Assembly: GCA_910595825.1 (NCBI GenBank)
Contig: OU343163.1
Span: 6,262,001 to 6,326,000 of the forward strand
Direction: 5' to 3'
Length of the DNA stretch: 64,000 nucleotides
From: Philhelius pedissequus
Taxonomy: Eukaryota > Arthropoda > Insecta > Diptera > Syrphidae
The notes below the pieces were generated by a model. That model had not been told where the DNA came from. It ran no database searches and saw only the letters and a program-made list of their open reading frames with translations. Of this stretch, positions 12,836-24,745 are shown in pieces (positions within the stretch are counted from its first letter, which is position 1; every line of letters begins with the position of its first letter). The position numbers and the translations under genes are program-made.

Positions 12836-13574
12836 AGTTTTTCAATTAAAATGAAAAAGTAGACCAGCACCACTACTAGAGCAAAGGAATCTGGTGATCG
12901 ACCTTGGTAAGTCGTGAAACAGCTATAATTCCAGCTAAAAATAAATTGAGAAATTGAGAAAAAACTTGGTGGTAGCACACTCAAGTTGTTCTTGGGCATT
13001 CAAAGTCATTAAATCATAATAGTATTCTTCGTTTTTTCGAAAATCCGATAACAGTAATGGTTTTAGCAGTTTTAATAAGTTTAAAAAACGTTTTTTTCCC
13101 ACCTGTAATGTATGTATCTACTTACATTATTACTCTCCTAATTTACATAATTAAAATGGACAGGTACCTATGTAACTATTCCTTGAATCATGCATTCGAC
13201 AATTCATTATACTAAATATCAAGGTAATACTACCTACATGGGCCTTAAATCTGCATAGGATAACTATTTAAGCTAGCTACCTACCAACAGCGTGAGTGAG
13301 TAACATTAAAGTTTTTAGCTACAAGAGTTTGTGCGATCCAGTGGTGCATTTTATTTTTTTTTAGTAAACAGGGCCGTGAAATTTTGTCGTATTAACTAAG
13401 CATGCAACTAAAAATCGCACGTATGTCCAACAAGATTAAAAAATACTCTGGTTGCGACTTAGAATTGCCATGCACACACTGCCGGTTATTAAATTGCAAA
13501 AAATAAAATGAACACTTTCTAGTTAATGGCAACGTTTAAAAGAGATAAAAAGTAGTCATAGCATATTATTTCCT
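12836..13574. other. AT-rich stretch, no gene seen
   Basis: The short frame at 12805-12999 (minus) shows no domain. Nothing else supportable. Confidence 0.4.
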
Positions 13575-13808
13575 AATTGTAAGACATCGAGCATGAGATT
13601 TTGATAAAACTTTACATTTCGATGATAGAGATCAATTCCGTCCGTCTGACTAAATGCCTGATTCGAAATTTTTCAAAATTGGTACATAAGCGTTTAAGGT
13701 GATTGGCTGGATTGTTTTTTTTTTGATCATTTTTAGCCCAAAACATAACAGTACCTGTCATAATTTTTTTTTTGGCCAAAATAGTAAATCTCTAACGAAT
13801 TTGATAAA
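13575..13808 (-). repeat. Family A fragment, minus orientation
   Basis: Carries AGATTTTGATAAAACTT, TTCCGTCCGTCTGACT, CATAACAGTACCTGTCATAA and CTCTAACGAATTTGATAAA, the right half of family A in reverse. It stops exactly where a plus-oriented copy begins. Confidence 0.7.
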
Positions 13809-14214
13809 AAATAAAATGCACGACTGGATCGCACGTACTTGCTCCTATTATCGATTACATTATATGCAAAATATTCTTAATAGGAATCGCTAAATGTATT
13901 TTTAAAGTATTTTTCACTTAATTTTTTATATATCAAAATTTTTAAATTTATTTCTAAAAAAAAATTGGTATGCACATTTTAAAAATTTACTAATATAAAA
14001 CAAAATTTTAGTAAAAATCGTCCACCCGTTTTCGAAATATTGAATTTTCCAAAAAAAAATGTATTTTTTTTTCAAATATCCAAAAAAGTATTATTCAAAA
14101 CTTTCCAAATACAGTATTATTAAGAAGCTGATGGAGCTCCTGTATAAAATTTTTGATCGAAATCCGTTGAGCGGTTTATGAGAAAGTCGAAAATCAATAA
14201 AATGGTTGTATGGC
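13809..14214 (+). repeat. Family A fragment, plus orientation
   Basis: Starts with the diagnostic left end AAAATAAAATGCACGACTGG, followed by ATCGCACGTACTTGCTCC. It runs through CCACCCGTTTTCGAAATATT and AATCCGTTGAGCGGTTTATG, then ends at AAATGGTTGTATGGCAGAT. Confidence 0.85.
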
Positions 14215-14329
14215 AGATCCCTCTGGCAACTAACTGGATGTTTATCTGGAGATTGAAAAATCGGCTCTTAAATGGTTAGGTGCTTAGAATTGAAATACAA
14301 TTTTTTAACGAAATTTTGGCTATACAAAT

Positions 14330-14455
14330 TTTGAGTATAAAACGATTAAAAATATAGTTAGCTTTTTCTACTTAGAATATTGTGCCTACGTAGGATGTAA
14401 TCGAACACACGAGCAAGTACGTGGAATTCAGTCATACATTTTATTTTTTTTTGGC
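14330..14455 (-). repeat. Family A left-end fragment, minus orientation
   Basis: Reads GATGTAATCGAACACACGAG, then CAAGTACGTGGAATTCAGTC, then ATACATTTTATTT. This is the reverse complement of the family's left end, and it closes a three-piece mosaic. Confidence 0.7.
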
Positions 14456-16922
14456 CCAAACTATAACGGTACTTGCCATAAATGTCATACAATGGTACCA
14501 CTCACTGGTAGAACATAATTATTATTTTGAAATATTATAAGAGAATCTCATGAAAAGTTTAATAAGTATTGTAAGCCAGAATTTTTCAAAAACTTCACAT
14601 GAAATAAAATTTTTTTGAAAAGTCAATATTTCAAAAAAGTACTCCCTCGATTTTTTCGAAAGTTTGTATTTAGTAGTTTTTGGTTATTCTCTTTAATATT
14701 CAAAAAAAAAAAATAATTTCCAAAAAAAAAACAATGGTGCCTCACATTTTTTAAAAAGGAGTCACCGAAGATTTTTGAGTATTAATAATTACTTTCTTTA
14801 AATTGAGGATCAATATTTTCATAATTTTATAAAAAAATATATTTAAAAAAAAACCGTTCCAAAGATTACCTATTAAATTCTTATTTGCATATATAAATAA
14901 AGTATCAAAACCCTGATTGTTTTTGAGATTGTCTTAAACGGGTTATCAAACGAGATTGGCCAATGTCGCCAATTTTTCAGGTTATCAAAATCCTTTAAAT
15001 TGTTCTTCGTTAATTTCTTGACTCATTGAATCAACCAAGCTAAAACAGTAAATTTCCAAAAACTGGGGTGCTTTGGGTATGTATAGCGAGGCACATCATT
15101 TTTTACCAGTGCTGTCGAATTCAAATAGCATTAGATTGATACAACTTTTTTGTAATTGGCCAAAGAATTGTGGATACCTATTATTCAGGCCTGGTAATTA
15201 AAAACTGGAGGGAATGGGTAATATGAATGTCGCTCAAATGATGGAACAAATTGAAGATATTTCCTTTGGTGATTTTTTTTCATTTTTTACACCCCAACAT
15301 TTATAACTATTTTTGATTGAAAATTCTCCGACTTTATATATTAAAACACTTTTCTTCAACTGGTCTTTAGTTAAACAGTTAAAATTGTTTGAATGGCCTT
15401 ACCTTAAGTTCCTTATCGGTGTGTAAATATGGAGAGAAGGATATGGTAGAATATCTTAAGAATGTGCAAGCCCGCACTACAGGTTATGTTCCGTACCTAC
15501 CATGGGAGAAAGGACATACTTTCAATATATCGTATTGTAGCTTTCTTCCCAAAGAAAGAGATGCTATATAGAAAAATATTTCCTTAAATTATAGTAGAAG
15601 TGTATACTGTTAATTTTCCTCAGTGTATTTATTCTCCCGCAGCAATTCATTCACTCCTTTATTATATAGCCACAGCTGGAAACACACATTTAATCAGTGC
15701 CATTTTAACAGCTCCATATAGCATTGGGGGCATTTTCACACCTCAAAATGGATGCTGTTATTCGTAAAGTATACTCTTGCGTTGCACACACTTCTCAGAA
15801 ACGACCTCAAGCTAAAATAGAACAAAAAAAAAACGGATATTCAATTCCGAATTTTCCCATTCAACCCATCGGTCTACCTCCCCACAATCATCAGGAAACT
15901 ACTAAGCAAAGTATATCCAAAAAAAAAAAAAAAACAGAATCATAGCGCGTTCTTTAAACAGGTTATCATTCCGCAAAGGATAAACTCAACCGAGCGAGAA
16001 AATAAAATAAAATAAAAAAAGGACTTACATCTAGCTACCTACTATTTTTTTTTCGTATTATTATTTTCATTCTTGACTCTTTGTTTGTACAACGAAAAAC
16101 GAAACGAAGACGAAGGACGAAGGAAGAAAAAGACGATGACGGCGAGTGCATTTCGCACTCGAATGAAGGATTTTTATTAGTTGAATTCCTTTGGTTATGG
16201 GTTTTCTTCTTCTTTTTCTATATCCCATAGACTCACTCTCTAATGCTGGGGGTCTTTGGTATTCTATAGCTATCTATATCTTACCTACTGTAGAAAACTG
16301 AATGAAGAAGAAAAGATGCATCTCGTCTAAGTAATAATGTGAAGAGCCATTGAATTGGAAATGAAAGGATATACTACAAGTACAAACAACTCAATCTGAT
16401 AGATTGTATATTTCCTTTGAGACATTACAGAGAAATCGGCTATTAAGTTTCTTAAAATTTTATTTACTCTTTTATATGGATTTTTTTTTTATGCAAGGAC
16501 TTTCTTTCTACACAGGATGTTTGGAATATCATAATATTTAGGTTAAGAGTTATTTAAATAAATAAGTACTTCAGAAATTTGTAATAAAACTATCACTATA
16601 GTAATACTTGTTAAGAAATGAAATACAAGAAAAAATAATGTGGTCCTTCGACCCGTCGCGTCGCCACTAAAACAAATTCACAAATAGAACATTTGGAAAT
16701 ATTTAGAAACAAGGAAGAGAATTTTCCCTTCTTTCAATTTCCTTATATTGCAAGTAGCATAAATAGAAAGATAAGACACCAAAAATTTTAGAAAATATAG
16801 GGTCATTCATTTTATGGTTCCGAAAGTTAATTTCAATATCAGTAATGTAAAGCTGTTTACAGGACTCAATACCGGTAAAGTAATTTTCTTCTTTTTGTTG
16901 GCTATTATCTTGACAAATAATA
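14456..16922. other. AT-rich stretch, no gene seen
   Basis: The first 500 bases contain many poly-A/poly-T runs with faint family A resemblance (GTACTTGCCATAAATGTC at 14470). A short frame at 15389-15571 and another at 15724-15945 lack any family signature. The interval holds the candidate recursive splice site at about 16284. Confidence 0.35.
16278..16320 (-). other. Candidate recursive splice site (ratchet point)
   Basis: On the minus strand a strong pyrimidine tract (TCTTTTCTTCTTCATTC, then TTTTCTAC) leads to AGTAG|GTAAGATA, an acceptor immediately followed by a donor. The junction is between 16285 and 16284. It fits the 3'ss-5'ss arrangement of recursive splicing and lies downstream of the candidate exon at 49027-49173 on the same strand. 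No coding exon is seen around it. Confidence 0.35.
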
Positions 16923-17704
16923 ACGGGTGATCAATCAAGAAATAACATAAACAATTCAAATATAAGGTGAAATTTTAAATATTACCTTAAATAATCGCTC
17001 TTGACATTTACTTTTTAAAGAAAAACATTTTCAAATGTTGGCAACAAGTGTGCCACAGGTAATCCATACGTTCCAATTTTCGTTGACGCGTTCGAGCATA
17101 TTCGTGGTATCTCTCGAATGAAATGGATAACTGGCTTATCAACAAACACCTCAGGCTTTACGTAACCCCAAAGTAAAAAGTCTCAACGGTGTAATATCGA
17201 ATGATCTTATTCACCAAATCATAGGTCCGAACCGTGAAATTAATTGTTCACCGAAGTGGTCTCTCAATATGTTCATTCTTTCACCGGCTGTTTGGCAAGT
17301 AACGCACTCTCGTTGGAACCAAATGTTATAGAAATCTCGGGCTTCAATTTCAGGCAAAAAAATAACGTGATAACGAGCCCTATTTACAATAACGTTGGAG
17401 ACAGCATAATGTTTGTTGTTCTTTGGCTCGTATAAGTCAATTTTACTTATTGACGTATCTACATACAGTGAGCCAGAAATCGGCCTCATCATTGAACGAA
17501 ATATTGGTCGAAAACAGTTGATCTTCAGCAAATCTGTCGACAGCCCATTCACTGAAACGAGGACGCAATGTTACGGGTGTAAGTCCATCCATAGTGGAAT
17601 GTCAATGAATACTGAATAAAATTACATGGCAACTTGACACGACTCTCGCGACATCTGTTAAAAAAAACCCTTGGAAAAAAAAAACCGCTTGAATATTCAC
17701 CCGT
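16923..17704 (-). pseudogene. Decayed mariner-type transposon, related to those at 25.4 and 29.4 kb
   Basis: The ends are TA+ACGGGTGATCAATCAAG at left and, in reverse complement, ACGGGTGAATATTCAAG at right. They are imperfect terminal inverted repeats that start like the two younger copies. Inside, the minus strand reads SGSLYVDTSISKID, a degraded FWLNGYVNKQN-like segment. It then reads NIWFQRECVTCQTAGERMN and HFGEQLISRFGP, the degraded second catalytic block and the segment after it. The second catalytic Asp is replaced (FQRE for FQQD). The stretch between first and second catalytic blocks is deleted. At about 780 bp it is a dead relic. Confidence 0.75.
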
Positions 17705-17766
17705 TTTAAGTTTCCAAAGCATCAATAATCGGTAGATTGTAAGCATTAAGACTATCTCTGCCATAG

Positions 17767-17784
17767 CCCCCCCCCCCCCCCCCC
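17767..17784. repeat. Poly-C tract (18 C)
   Basis: Eighteen uninterrupted C residues in an AT-rich setting, next to the mariner relic. Confidence 0.95.
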
Positions 17785-18942
17785 AAACGGAATCATACGT
17801 CTTCAAATCATAATATCTTGTTGAAATATTCACATCATTAAAACGCGAAAATTCCAAGGGAAATTTTGGTCAATTTGAGTGGGAAATAGCTAAGTCACAA
17901 ATTTATTATTCCGGACTTTTATCACAGTCAAAAAGAACCTAAGCCTAAAAGAAGATAGTTTTTGCTCCGTTATGTTTATCCAGTTCCTATATAGAATTTA
18001 GCGAGAAAAAATGCAAATCTTTCAGTGATTAATTTCTTAGCCAGTCCAATTTTGAGCGGAAATAATTCACCTAGGTGTCATGTTGTACGAAAAGTGGAAC
18101 GACCTTGTTAAATCGACATGTCTTCCTTGTCTTCTATTGCATGTCAAACAAAATTCGCTACGGCGATGAAATTTCACCTCGAGACCAATGACACCACCGA
18201 ACCATATTGCCCACGCAATAGCGTAACGTAATGATTCAGCGGAAATAAGATCCTAAAACTAAGTTCACTGAGAAAATAGTGGGAAATAAATCCACTTTAG
18301 TGCAGGTGACTTAGTTCATATGAAAGGTGGGAATTTAGTTCCAAAAATAACTGTATTGTATTATTTTCCTTTAAATGTGGATCGAATTATTAAGGTTATT
18401 ATTGTTATGTTTTCATGTAGACAAATGAAAGTCTTCTCTAATATAAATCCAGATTTTGGGACCAATATCCCACTCACGGAAGTCCGTTGTTCTTTTTACG
18501 GTATGTCAGTCGCCGAGAGCCAGTTCCAGGAACAAAGCTCCCCAAAGTACTCTTGAAAGTTTAGTTCCCTTTTTATATTTTCGGGTATGCAATAAATTTT
18601 CATAAAATGTGTGGAAATATTATGTGGAACTAAGCTAGAACTAAATAACTCAGTGGGCATTAGTTCCTGGGATTTGTCCACAGTAAGTAGCAGGTGAATG
18701 TTCATCGCTGAAAAAAATGTTGAAGACAACTCTTATAAGATGATAGTTTTGAAACATTTCTTGATCAGTAATGGCTTCAATTAATCTTACGAGTATCTTA
18801 TCTATTCTTGTGTGCATTGAACTCTCTTACGTAACTAAATAAATCATTATGGGATTCATTTGCAGATATATGCCACGACATCATTGGAAAAATTACTTAC
18901 TATATTTAAGCAAGTTAAGCCAACAACAGCACAAGTAAAATG
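17785..18942. other. Unique stretch, no gene seen
   Basis: Frames at 18320-18556 (plus) and 18496-18729 (minus) overlap and have no domain. Nothing else supportable. Confidence 0.4.
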
Positions 18943-19290
18943 ATGGCAAAATATTTCGAAAAACTTCTCCTGAACAGACTTAGAAAATAATAGAAAAAAA
19001 GTTTAATTCCAAACCATTAGATTGGATTTATAAATAAGCATTCCATGATCCATACGACGGAAAAGACACTAAAAGAAAAACTAATTTTATCTGTTTTATT
19101 CTTTAATATTGTTCAAGACTTTAACAGGTTTGGGTCACTTAGGAATTGACTGCATTAAGACGTTCACATGTAGTACTACGAAATACTTAAATCCCAGATT
19201 ATGTACCGATACTTTAGAGTACGGTATGACTAAAATTACTCGGAACTTAAGAAAATTGAAGACGGAGTACCACAAGGAAGTGTCCTAGGA
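18943..19290 (+). pseudogene. Jockey-like LINE reverse transcriptase fragment
   Basis: In one continuous frame with several stops, the translation follows the Jockey-type RT order. KYFEKLLLNRLRK comes first, then LIPNH and GFINKHSMIH (the IP.HQFGFR..HST block), VLFFNIVQDFNRFGS (the F.D...AFD catalytic A block), YYEILKS, YFRVRYD and IEDGVPQGSVLG (block 4). It ends abruptly after VLG, so the YADD and thumb are missing or unrecognisable. The first catalytic Asp reads Asn in VLFFNI. Absence of indels over about 350 bases while stops accumulate suggests decay mostly by substitution. Confidence 0.75.
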
Positions 19291-22200
19291 AAAATAGAAA
19301 ACTCATTTGCTGAACTTTCATAAATTGGTCCTGATTTACTGGTAGTTTTGTTGCGGTAAGATGCACACACTTGTTGTTGCCGATAACCTCCTCAAAGACG
19401 CAAACGACAACTGCTCAACAATATTGAAATTAAATTGTCGATATTCGAGAAATCTATGGTTATATCATTTAAAAAAAATATTTAAAATTAGGACTTCCTG
19501 CTGTTTGCCATCATACGTCATAAGGGATCACAACTTAATATATGAACAATGCGAATCCACATAAACGGAATCGTTATTGTTAGAGAGTTATTGATGATGA
19601 AAGAGGCTCACTTCTTTTGTTAATATCAAATAATTTCGTTGGAGGACCTCTGAACATTCGACAATTTTTGTCTAAGCCTTCTTGTTGCACTATTTAAATA
19701 GCTTGGGTGATCTGTCTTACACGTATTGCTTGGAGATTGTTTCACTTCTTTTCCGTACAGGTCGGAAACACTCTAGGTACTCATGCCTGTCTTATCAGCT
19801 TGTCATCCTTTTAATTGGATGTTGCTCTACCAATTCTCGGAGGTAAAGTGCACGGCCCCTTAGCTGGTAAGGTCAGGAGTCAGACCTTTAAAGGAGAAGC
19901 CATAGAATAGAAAAAGAATGTGACTTGTCGCATATCGGTCCAAATGGTTCTTACATTTTTTCTTCAAATTTATTAATCATTTTTGTCAATAAAAACCAAA
20001 GCATTTAAAAAAAAGTCGGCCATTTGTTCCAGCTTCCAAAATTTCGAAATATTGTGTGCTTAATTCAGAAGACCTCCTAAGACTTGATGAGTTAAATTTC
20101 TGTTTTAATAAGGAACCAGGGCGACTTATATAATGGTTTTAATTTTATGAAAGAATTACTATTCTTTCCAAGTTAAGCTTGTAGTCCTGGGATTTAAATG
20201 TGTCCACCCCTTATTTTAGTGCCTGCTCCTTTAGATTGGTACTTCATTTCAGCTTAATCGTCCTCCTAAAAGTTTTTAATTTCATTTAACAACATCATTT
20301 TATATTCCAATCCCTAAGGAACCTACCCACAAAAGCAACCCAATATAAAAATGATCAAAACTATACAAAATAACAATATTGTCACCCCGAAAGTCTTTCG
20401 CTACATGACTTACCCTGGTGATGGAGCCTTCGGAACCCGCTCCCCTACCATATTGGTTATCTTCAACGATTTCTCATTTGTAATGAAAATGAAATTGAAA
20501 ACTTTCTCCTTTCATTTCGGATAAACCATTTACGAATTCTCCTAGAGTGGAGCCCTCTGCCAAAAAAGTATGTCCTTTCTGTCTTACTGAATTTAATATA
20601 GGTTACACAAAACTATATAAACTGCCCCAACAGTATTAACCATTGTAGTAAATCCAATTTTATTGATGACTTTTAATCTGTTCTTAATCAAAAGACCATT
20701 ACATCCCCATTCTTCGCCGAACGAAAATTCCCTAAATGGAATGACGGTCCCTGTCTTTGCCATTCGGCAGGACGACCAAACAACGACGCCACCAATATTC
20801 GATTGGCGAAAATCTGTAATTAGAACTGGATCCTTTGTAAGGCTTTCATATACAATATACTAAAGGACTTTCTTATAACAAATCTTATAAAACCATAAAA
20901 AAAAATTATATGAATATGTTTGAATGTATATGTATAGCACATACGAGTATATAGCTAGTCAAGTGGGGAGGTTAATGATTCGAACAGTGTAGTTGGCTTT
21001 AGATGCGGCTTCAAGGATAATCGTTTATCCAATGATTCTATGTTGTATAGTTAGATATAACAAATATTCGTCGTACATGTGATAAATCTCCTCCCTAGAA
21101 TTCCCTGGAAGGATGGCAAAATACAAAAAAAAAAAAAAAAACAAGAAGGCTTCTGCCGCAATCAAACTTTTCTTATTACCCAAAAAGGAACTTCATTCAA
21201 TCGTTTGTTAATTTACGAGACACTGTAGGAAGGCTGCTGTGTATAGGAAGGACGACGACGGCGACGCGATATATACTGTCTAGAGTCTCGTCCCAGATGA
21301 TTACGACAGAAGCAAAAACAAATGATACAAACTCATCTATACAAAGCACACGGAGCGGCGCAGTGGGAGGCGGTAGGCGGAGATACGGGGCGCAAATAAA
21401 AACAAGAAGCTTTTGTTTCTTCATTTTCGGCTTTGAGTTCTATAAACCAAGTCCCAAATCCCAAGTGTTATCGCGTGTAGCGTGTTATCCTTCTTCCTAT
21501 AGGTACAACCGGCAGCAGCGCCACCGAAATCAGAAATCACATTGTTTATCCAACCACAGCGACACCATCACTTCGTCGCTGTCCTTTCGCACAATCATTA
21601 AAGCATCTTCACAATCTGAGAAATCAAAAGTTTGTCTTCCGCAATGAGAGCAGGCGTTCCTTTGTAAAACGGTACGGTAGATTCAATGGCTGTTGGAGAG
21701 ATTTTTTTTTTTTTTTTGTTTTTGCCAAGGGGAGAACGTTACGAGCTGTTTTGAAGTTTATGCTTGTCAAAATGGTTTTTCAAAGACACCAAATCGCAGA
21801 TACCATATGGGCTGTGTCTTTAGTTTAGACAAAAAGAGGGAAAAAAAACCGATTTACTCCGAATTGCTCCGAAAAACTGCTGCCAAATGATGTGGCATGC
21901 TTTTCTCACCCGAAGGACTTCTTGTTTTTTTCTTTTTCTTGTTGTTTGCTCCTTATTTGTTTCAAAAAAGAATAATCTCCAATGGAGTGTGTGTGCATAA
22001 AATTGCTTCCTCGCTCCAAACTCGAACTGGAAAATCGAGAATTAATGAAGTCATTTGGCTTGTTTCGTCATCCCCGACCCCAAAATCGAGCAGCCAAAGA
22101 GGAAACTTTTTGAAACCAGTTTGACATTAATAGTCCCGCTGTTATTAGTTTCGCCAAGAAAATTTATAAAGAGGGAGTTTTTGTTTGCAACAAATATGGA

Positions 22201-23246
22201 GTGATGATGGAAGGGGGGGTAGTAGATATACAAGAGATTGTCATTGTTATCCTTAATGTTGGTTGTTGTTGTTTTTGTTATTATTATTATTCTTGCCGCT
22301 TGGTTTTTCGTCTGATTTTTTTTTTGACTAAGCAAGGACTTTACGAGAGAAGATGACGATGAATTAATGAGATGTAGCAAAAGGCGCTACGCGTATGTGT
22401 TCCCACAACCATGACAAATAAAGTCAGCTACCGCGTTTTGTTTTTATTATTATTTTTTTTTTATTTTGTATTGCTGCCGTTTAATTTGTTTCGGAAGAAG
22501 CGCAGATTTGGAACCCGGTGATGGGCGCCAAAAATTCAAAGAGCAGGGTTTATATTGTTTTGATGGCTTGATGGCGCAAAGGAAATGGTAAATTCTGGCC
22601 ATCTGATGATGATGTTTGTTATTGTTGATTTTTTTTTCGTTGGCGGGGAGAAAGACAAGCTTTTAATTACGGCAGTCGAGAATTTTGAAAAGGGTTCAAA
22701 ATTTTATCCTGAGGTTTGAGTTGACACTGTCATGGGTGGTAGCTGTGTTTTAAGAGAGGAACATTTAGGGACGCATGGTAATTAAAATGTGGACACTAAT
22801 GATCTGTTAAGGCAGTTTGAAAATTTGGGGGACTTTTGTGGGGAATCACAGCTGTTTGACGCACAACAATGAAACAATAACAAGAAATTGGGGTATGTAC
22901 TTACAAGTTTATGTTCATTAAATGTGAAAATTTTATGAGATATAAAAATTATTCCTTAAAGGGAAATTTTCTGTTAAAGTAGTGGAAAAAATCATTTTTT
23001 TTTTAATTTTATACATAAGAAACCACCTGAAAAATATAAGTACATAGGTATATATAAACATAAATATCTTAGGCTTACGTTGGGGTCGAACATTTGACCA
23101 AGTAGGTACCTGTGACCCAGTGGTGAAATTGTTTTAAGTTCAACTGGACAAAAATATAACAAAAATAACCCTCTATGAAAGACATTTGAAATAATACTAA
23201 TAGTTTCTCCTTAAAACCAAGAATCAAAAAAGTTCCTTTTTTGTTA
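19291..23246. other. Mixed unique stretch, no gene established
   Basis: The first 300 bases may hold a further unreadable part of the Jockey-like LINE. From 20.5 to 22.9 kb the sequence is more complex and locally GC-richer (CGACGACGGCGACGCG near 21250). The 116-aa frame at 21297-21647 is Ser/Arg-rich with no domain and an antisense shadow. Poly-A and poly-T runs occur at 21125 and 21701. It could be regulatory or untranslated DNA of a host gene, but I cannot show it. Confidence 0.35.
20351..20524 (+). other. Short unassigned ORF (57 codons)
   Basis: An ATG-initiated frame with more protein-like composition than its neighbours. It contains VTPKVFRYMTYPGDGAFG followed by TRSPTILVIFNDF, then a Lys/Phe-rich end. 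I do not recognise a family. It may be a fragment of an old mobile element or chance. Confidence 0.15.
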
Positions 23247-23409
23247 CGAAAGGGTGTTTCTTTTGAAGTCGAATAAAACTACAATGCATCATGCAGAGTT
23301 AAAAAATACTTTTAAATCGTGTGCCATTTTTTTCATTTTATGCAAAAAATAAATTTCGTGTTACAACGAAAATCGTTTCTTCGCCTTAATAAAAAAACAC
23401 CCTTTCTCG
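23247..23409. mobile_element. Small inverted-repeat element (MITE-like, 163 bp)
   Basis: The left end CGAAAGGGTGTTTCTTTT and the reverse complement of the right end CGAGAAAGGGTGTTTTTTT match over about 25-30 bp with a few mismatches. The left flank is TA and the right flank is CA, which fits a mariner-type TA target with one decayed side. There is no coding capacity. Confidence 0.55.
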
Positions 23410-23929
23410 CACCATTATAACCATTTAGTCACTATTTTTTACGAGGCCGCTAAAGTCCTCTTTCCTTACGCTTTCACGCCTTAGAAATATTTTTTTTTCT
23501 TTTTTGGCGTCGCCAAACCATCCCCAAATTCACGATTAACAACTCGCAAGTAGTAAGGTGACTGATATCGCAGCTATAACAATTTTTTGTTAAATTTTTA
23601 TTTTCCACTTTTTCATATAAGGTTATAGACATTTCATTAGCATTACACGGTTTTATGTAATTAACAGTATACTATTAAAAGCAAATTAACATGTCATGTT
23701 ATTTCAATAAACAGAATCATGTTAATAATTAATTTTGAACAGAGCGAGTTGTTAATTTTACCAAAGTAATGTTACTTTTACACTGTATCTTATTAATGTC
23801 AGTTAAACTACATATCCCGTTGACTAAAAGTGTGGCCATAGTTATTTTGATCTGATGAATTTGTGAATGTCGTGTATTATTAAATTAGCACTATCACTAA
23901 TTAGTTAGAAAGAATGAAAAATTAAATTT
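23410..23929. other. AT-rich stretch, no gene seen
   Basis: Nothing supportable. It ends at the family A copy. Confidence 0.4.
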
Positions 23930-24745
23930 AACGACTGGATCGCACGCAATTGCTCTTATGTTTGATCACATTGTATGCAAAAGATTCTTAATAAAAACGG
24001 CAAAATATATTTTTAACGTCGATTTTTACTTAATTAATTTAATTTTAATTAATTTTTTTGTAAAAAAAAAACCCTTACATTTTTTTCTAAACAAAAATTA
24101 GGATGAAAATTTTAAATATTTAATAATATAAACTAAGAAAAAAAATTTCAGAAAAAATCGTCCACCAGTTTTCGAAATATTGAATTTTCAAAAAAAAAAT
24201 CAAAAAATCGAAAAAACTATTTTTTGAAAATTTCGAAATTTAATATTATGCAGACTTCGAAGAACCTCCTGTAAAGAAAATTTTGATCGAAATCCGTTAA
24301 GCGGTTTGTGTGAAATGCGAAAATCAAATAAATGGTTGTACCGTTAATAACAAAATATGTAAAAAAAAAAATTGTTTCGCCAGATTGTATACTATAACTA
24401 AAGTAGTTCACATAATTTTCTTTATCAAAATCGTTATAGCTGTTTTAGAGATAATTAAGATGGTAGAAAAATTTGTACGGCATGTACCGTTATTTTTGGG
24501 GCTAAGAGAACGATTCAAAACCTATTTTATTATTAATTATACAACGCATAAGTGGCAAGTCTGAAAAAAATCGGTTCAGCCGCTTAGGCTGTAGAATGCT
24601 CTATAGACAGGCAATCAGACAGAAAGACAGGCGGTATTGCGGAATCCATTTTTTTGATGTGCTCTATCATCGTAATTTTAAGTTTAATTAAAATCTCGAG
24701 TTCCTATTTTTTCCAAATGCAAAACTTGCCCTATAGTACCAACAT
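23930..24745 (+). repeat. Family A dispersed repeat, near-complete copy
   Basis: Left end ACGACTGGATCGCACG at 23930. The interior has CCACCAGTTTTCGAAATATT, GATCGAAATCCGTTAAGCGG and CGGTTCAGCCGCTTAGGCTG, and a short CAGACAGAAAGACAGG tract. The right end is AAACTTGCCCTATAGTACC followed by AACATAATATCGCAAGT. The open frames at 24217-24564 in both strands are artefacts of the repeat. It defines the right boundary of the family best among plus-oriented copies. Confidence 0.85.

Noticed and set aside
20395..20420. CACCAGGGTAAGTC (minus) as a splice donor
   Set aside because: No acceptor or exon-like partner, and the plus strand reads as an open frame there.
21297..21647. 116-codon frame as a gene
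   Set aside because: Ser/Arg-rich translation of CGACGA/CACAGC-type DNA with an overlapping antisense frame and no recognisable motif.
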